41,537 bases of DNA from an uncultured Eubacterium sp. GTDB taxonomy: Bacteria; Bacillota; Clostridia; Oscillospirales; Acutalibacteraceae. Every line of letters starts with the position of its first letter. The first letter of the stretch is position 1. The notes under the pieces were generated by a model. That model was not told the origin of the DNA. It was given only the letters and a program-made list of their open reading frames with translations, and searched no databases. Of this stretch, positions 38,224-41,537 are shown piece by piece. The stretch covers positions 1 through 41,537 of the forward strand of contig NZ_CAKTGT010000012.1 in the NCBI RefSeq assembly GCF_934561735.1. The letters run 5' to 3'. Position numbers and translations under genes: made by a program.

Positions 38224-39111
38224 TTATGCTTTTTTGAGCGAGTTATCCTTGTTATTGTATATAAACATCCAAACTGCCATGGCAATGATGATTGCATAGC
38301 CTACTACGGATAGGGTATCAGGTACCTGATGGCCGAGGAAAAAGTAGCCTTCAATAGCAGTAAAGATGATATTTGAGTAGTCAAAAATTGAGATTTCGCT
38401 GCTCGGAGCAAAGCCGTATGCGGCGGTAATTCCGAACTGACCGCCTGCGGCACAAAGACCTACAAGCATAAGATACAAAAACTGCTTGCCTGTCATAGGC
38501 GAATAATTGAAAATAAGATAAGGAGAGGTTACAAGCACGGAAAATGCAGAGAAGAAGAATACCGTAAATCTGCCGTTTTCGCCCTTATTTGCCATATGAC
38601 GAACACAGGTGTAAGCCGCACCGGCACTGAGTCCGCCTATCAATCCGGCAACCGACGGTATCAGCTCAATATTGGACATTGTCGGCTTGATAACAAACAT
38701 TGCACCTACAAAGGCAACAATAATTGCAATTGCTTGCTTTGGTTTAACCTTTTCTTTGAGGAAAATTGCAGAGAACAGCAGCGTTGCAAACGGCGAAAGT
38801 TTGTTGAGCATTGCCGCATCTGCCGTGTGTGCCATATGTGTTGTTGCATAAAAATTGCCAAACACTCCCAAAAGACCCACGCTTGAACGCAAAAAATGAT
38901 ATTTAAGGCATCCTTTTGCAGGCTTAAACGGCTCGTGATTTTTAATCAAAACTGCCGAAGCAAAAAAAAGAGCAACAAGATTGCGGAAAAACACCTTTTG
39001 CGGAACAGGAACATCCCCCGAAAGATTGATAAACGAACTCATTCCGCTGAAACACAGAGCAGAAAAAAGTATGCAAAAAATTCCCTTTGTCTTGTTGCTT
39101 AACTTATTCAT
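38224..39111 (-). CDS. EamA/DMT family transporter
   Basis: A 295-residue protein with ten hydrophobic helices in two homologous halves of five, the drug/metabolite transporter plan. Landmarks are LFSALCFSGMSSF in helix one, a KEKVKPKQAIAIIVAFVGAMFVIKP stretch at the end of the first half (near 118-142), and GYFFLGHQVP near the end of the second. Substrates in this family include amino acids, nucleosides, and sugar or carboxylate compounds; nothing here decides. It starts inside the stop codon of the upstream TIM-barrel gene (4-base overlap), so it is the last gene of a three-gene operon with an aspartate-aminotransferase-like enzyme. Export of a product of those enzymes is plausible but unproven. 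Confidence 0.87.
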   Translation of the reverse strand: MNKLSNKTKGIFCILFSALCFSGMSSFINLSGDVPVPQKVFFRNLVALFFASAVLIKNHEPFKPAKGCLKYHFLRSSVGLLGVFGNFYATTHMAHTADAAMLNKLSPFATLLFSAIFLKEKVKPKQAIAIIVAFVGAMFVIKPTMSNIELIPSVAGLIGGLSAGAAYTCVRHMANKGENGRFTVFFFSAFSVLVTSPYLIFNYSPMTGKQFLYLMLVGLCAAGGQFGITAAYGFAPSSEISIFDYSNIIFTAIEGYFFLGHQVPDTLSVVGYAIIIAMAVWMFIYNNKDNSLKKA

Positions 39112-39893
39112 AATTTTATACTGTCCAAATACTCCTTACTCAAGGCAAGTTCTTTCATTACATCATAGCCCTTTGAATATATTTCTATCACATATCCGCC
39201 ATTATAATCGGCATTGTTCATTATTTGGAACAAACGCTTAAAATCGAAAGTTCCCCTGCCCGGAGGCATACAATCAACCTCGGGAGTGTTGTCGCTTAAA
39301 TGAATATGTGCAATTTCATTTTTAAATTCTTCGGCAACATAAAACGGGTCGTAACCGCTGCGGATAGCCTGTTTTATATCAAACACCATATGAAAATCAT
39401 CGCCGAGATATGCTCTCATTTTTTTAAGGAAATCAACACTTTGACTTCTGAAGCGAACAACATTTTCCTGACAAACATTAACGCCCTCTTTTTTGCCGAG
39501 TTCAACAAGAGAAGCGAAGCGGTCAAAATAGAATTCCTCGCTCATATTCCTCTTTTGAACGGCAACCGAGCCGTGAATAACAACATTCTTTGCACCGAGG
39601 AGAGCGGCAGCGTGAAAATGCTTTTGATACAGTCCGATAAAATCATCATATCTACGCTCATATTCGGCAAAGATGCAGTTGCTTTCAAGTGCCGATGAAA
39701 ACGGATGAACGGATAAAATTTTTGCACCGTGATCATCCGCATTCTTTTTGAGTTCTTTTACAAACGGTTCTTCAAGCTCTGAAGAAGTGTTGAAAAATAC
39801 TTCTGCCTGCTTGAAGCCGAGAGATAAAACATTATCAAGCGACTTCTCCGTTAAAAGCGGAAAAAAGCAGGATGATGAAGCACCTACTTGCAT
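39108..39893 (-). CDS. Sugar phosphate isomerase/epimerase-like TIM-barrel protein (xylose isomerase-like/AP endonuclease 2 fold)
   Basis: A 261-residue protein of the xylose isomerase-like TIM-barrel family. Typical points are ILSVHPF near residue 60, NVVIHGSVA near 106 (metal-site His), GVNVCQENVVRF near 143 (metal-site Glu), FHMVFDIKQAIRSG near 171 and IAHIHLSDN near 200 with another His, and a final GGYVIEIYS with Glu near 240. Members isomerise or epimerise sugars or act as inosose dehydratases or hydroxypyruvate isomerases; the substrate here is unknown. The ATG at 39893 overlaps the aminotransferase stop by one base (TAATG). It lies between the aminotransferase and the EamA transporter in one operon. 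Confidence 0.8.
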   Translation of the reverse strand: MQVGASSSCFFPLLTEKSLDNVLSLGFKQAEVFFNTSSELEEPFVKELKKNADDHGAKILSVHPFSSALESNCIFAEYERRYDDFIGLYQKHFHAAALLGAKNVVIHGSVAVQKRNMSEEFYFDRFASLVELGKKEGVNVCQENVVRFRSQSVDFLKKMRAYLGDDFHMVFDIKQAIRSGYDPFYVAEEFKNEIAHIHLSDNTPEVDCMPPGRGTFDFKRLFQIMNNADYNGGYVIEIYSKGYDVMKELALSKEYLDSIKL

Positions 39894-41146
39894 TAGCCCA
39901 CCAACTTTTCTATTGCTGCAAGTTTTACGCTTGTGCAAAGGATTTGTGTTGCAAGGTCAAGTTCTGCAACAGGTGGGAGTGACGGAGCAATGCGGATATT
40001 GCTGTTGTTAGGGTCGTTGCCATACGGATAAGTTGCACCGACTGTTGTAAGAGTTACGCCTGCTTCCTTGCAAAGCTCACCAACTCTTTTTGCAGTGCCG
40101 TTCATAACATCAAGGCTGATGAAATAGCCGCCCTTAGGGTCAAGCCATTCTGCAATACCCAAACCGCCGAGTTCATTTTCAAGGTGTTCGATAACCATAT
40201 CAAACTTTGGCTTCATAATAGCTGCGTGCTTTTTCATATGTGCCAAAAGACCGTCAACATTGCCAAAGAACTTTACATGGCGAAGCTGATTCATCTTGTC
40301 ATAGCTGATTGTTTCGCAATTAAGTCTTTTCTTAATCTGTGCGATATTTGCATCGCTTGCTACAAGTGCCGAAACACCTGCACCCGGGAAAGTCATCTTT
40401 GAAGTTGAGCAAACCTCGATAACCATATCCTCGTTATCGCCCAAAACATCGTAGATGTTGAGAAGTGTGTCGCCCTCGTCCTTAATATCATGAACGCAAT
40501 ATGCGTTATCCCAAACGATTCTGAAATCCTTTGCGGCAGGCTTAAGTGCGGCAATACGGCGAACCGTGTCATCAGAAAAAGTGATGCCCTGCGGGTTTGA
40601 ATACTTAGGAACGCAAAACATACCCTTTACAGCTTCATCCTTTACAAGTTCTTCGATAACATCCATATCAGGGCCTTCGCTTGTCATAGGAACATTAATC
40701 ATCTTAATGCCGAAGTGCTCCAAAATTGTGAAGTGTCTGTCATATCCCGGAACAGGGCAAAGGAATTTAACCTCATCAAGCTTGCACCAAGGAGTTGAAC
40801 CGAGAACACCCTCGCAGTAACACTGGCAAATATAATCATACATAAGGTTTAAAGAAGCCGACGGACCGACAATAACATTTTTTACTTCAACGCCGAGCAA
40901 ATCCGCAAAAAGTTGCTTACAGCTCTTAATACCGTCAAGAAGTCCGTAGTTACGAACATCAAAACCGTCCTCTGTATAATCAATAGGCTTGAGCATATCC
41001 ATAGAAAGGTCAAGTTGTTCCTTTGACGGCTTACCTCTGGACATATCAAGATTAAGGCCCATTGCCTTGTATTCTTCAAATTTTTTAAGGAGAACAGACT
41101 GTTCTTTAAGAAGTTCTTCCTTTGTCATATCAACATATTTTGACAT
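39893..41146 (-). CDS. Aspartate aminotransferase, subgroup 1c type (class I/II PLP enzyme)
   Basis: A 417-residue PLP aminotransferase with the signature LDMSRGKPSKEQLDLS near residues 33-48, which I recognise from the subgroup 1c aspartate aminotransferases (Asp_aminotransf family). These are related to, but distinct from, the usual AspC. The PLP-binding lysine is Lys250 in CSTSKMTFPGAG. WDNAYCVHDI near residue 210 holds the PLP-N1 Asp and Tyr. The family interconverts aspartate and 2-oxoglutarate with oxaloacetate and glutamate. The start has GAGGATAAGG upstream. It leads an operon with a TIM-barrel protein and an EamA transporter, suggesting a dedicated pathway rather than general transamination. 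Confidence 0.87.
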   Translation of the reverse strand: MSKYVDMTKEELLKEQSVLLKKFEEYKAMGLNLDMSRGKPSKEQLDLSMDMLKPIDYTEDGFDVRNYGLLDGIKSCKQLFADLLGVEVKNVIVGPSASLNLMYDYICQCYCEGVLGSTPWCKLDEVKFLCPVPGYDRHFTILEHFGIKMINVPMTSEGPDMDVIEELVKDEAVKGMFCVPKYSNPQGITFSDDTVRRIAALKPAAKDFRIVWDNAYCVHDIKDEGDTLLNIYDVLGDNEDMVIEVCSTSKMTFPGAGVSALVASDANIAQIKKRLNCETISYDKMNQLRHVKFFGNVDGLLAHMKKHAAIMKPKFDMVIEHLENELGGLGIAEWLDPKGGYFISLDVMNGTAKRVGELCKEAGVTLTTVGATYPYGNDPNNSNIRIAPSLPPVAELDLATQILCTSVKLAAIEKLVG

Positions 41147-41179
41147 ACCTTATCCTCACAATCATAAAATTACTAAAAT

Positions 41180-41208
41180 ATTTTACCACAAAATTCGACT
41201 GCATTCAA
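41180..41208 (-). promoter_or_regulatory. Promoter for the aminotransferase operon
   Basis: On the minus strand, TTGAAT, 17 bases, TAAAAT, 33 bases before the start codon. Confidence 0.65.
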
Positions 41209-41276
41209 TATACCATAAATATAAAACCACGCCAAAAATGCCTTATTTTTTGGTAAATGTACCTATAAAAGTGCTA

Positions 41277-41305
41277 TTGCATTTATTAATATTGTATGAT
41301 AAAAT
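41277..41305 (+). promoter_or_regulatory. Candidate promoter for the SCP2-like gene
   Basis: TTGCAT, 17 bases, TAAAAT. A TATAAT hexamer at 41311 lies at an unfavourable spacing, so the exact -10 is uncertain. Confidence 0.5.
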
Positions 41306-41337
41306 ATAGATATAATAATTTTTAAGGAGGAATTATC

Positions 41338-41537
41338 ATGGCAGGTATGACATATGAATCAATCGTGGCAGCTACCAGAACAAAATTCTACAACGCAGAT
41401 GTTTCAAACGTACAGGGTACAATGGCTTTTCAGATTAACATCGAAGGCAAAGCGGTAAACGGCATTTTTTACATAGAAATAAAAGACGGTCAGGTACATG
41501 TTGAGCCTTATGAATATTATGACAGAAATGCTATTAT
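41338..41537 (+). CDS. SCP2 sterol-binding-like small protein (3' end beyond window)
   Basis: The frame starts at an ATG preceded by a perfect AAGGAGG 7 bases upstream and stays open to the right edge, giving 66 residues. The pattern (an early helix TYESIVAATRTKFYNADV, then strands GTMAFQINIEGKAVNGIFYIEIKDGQVHVEPYEYY) matches small SCP2 sterol-transfer-domain proteins that I recall from clostridia, usually about 110 residues. These bind hydrophobic ligands; the ligand is unknown. The rest of the gene is not visible, so a frameshift or fusion cannot be excluded. Confidence 0.7.
   Translation, partial: MAGMTYESIVAATRTKFYNADVSNVQGTMAFQINIEGKAVNGIFYIEIKDGQVHVEPYEYYDRNAI

Overview
The window reads as a chromosomal segment from an AT-rich, spore-forming, anaerobic gut-type Clostridium relative. 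The Oscillospiraceae/Ruminococcaceae is my best guess, from gene content and from the style of the intergenic repeats, not from any database search. The supporting signs are a GerA-type germinant receptor operon, a RicT homologue, a 2[4Fe-4S] clostridial ferredoxin, a pyrophosphate-type phosphofructokinase, an acetyl-CoA hydrolase/transferase-family CoA-transferase and glycan-degrading enzymes. Strong AGGAGG ribosome binding sites and near-consensus sigma-A promoters (mostly 17-bp spacers) are everywhere. No rRNA, tRNA, CRISPR array, insertion sequence or prophage was seen. No gene-free stretch exceeds 300 bases; the longest (1818-2099, 35284-35558, 8733-8935, 41147-41337) hold promoters, inverted repeats or a palindromic repeat element.

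Layout. 1-1817: beta-mannosidase cut by the left edge (minus). 2100-4677: a split ThrE-type exporter and a PPi-type phosphofructokinase (plus). 4720-8732: a small coiled-coil protein and two tandem membrane-anchored parvulin-type foldases (minus). 8936-10297: a Wzy/O-antigen-ligase-like membrane protein. 10353-10523: ferredoxin. 10657-15649: a minus-strand run of citrate synthase, unknown membrane protein, AEC transporter, DNA polymerase III delta' and RicT behind one consensus promoter. 15760-20544: a sporulation block with the gerA-gerB-gerC operon (minus), a DUF421-DUF4363 pair divergent from it (plus), and a 45-codon membrane ORF that runs into the end of gerC.

20588-24876: a lipoyl-less 2-oxoacid-dehydrogenase-type acyltransferase and a CoA-transferase (minus), then a GH110-like beta-helix glycosidase (plus). 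24910-28395: uvrC, then rsmD-coaD-coiled-coil protein. 28512-32644: HPr, trmD-rimM, and ylxM-ffh-rpsP-khpA (all minus), the classical SRP/S16/tRNA-methylation neighbourhood but without rplS after trmD. 32801-33862: hisC-like aminotransferase. 33903-35283: an ECF sigma factor and its putative membrane anti-sigma partner, followed by a composite palindromic repeat. 35559-38118: metallophosphoesterase, DUF1275 protein and NrdR. 38224-41146: an operon of subgroup-1c-type aspartate aminotransferase, TIM-barrel sugar isomerase/epimerase-like protein and EamA transporter. 41338-end: an SCP2-like small protein cut by the right edge.

Most of the window is ordinary core genome. The parts most worth a second look are the sporulation block, the acyltransferase/CoA-transferase pair, the GH110-like enzyme, the foldase pair, the ECF module with its palindromes and the composite repeat, and the inverted repeat placed exactly inside the rimM promoter. 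I did not find a convincing wholly new multi-gene system.
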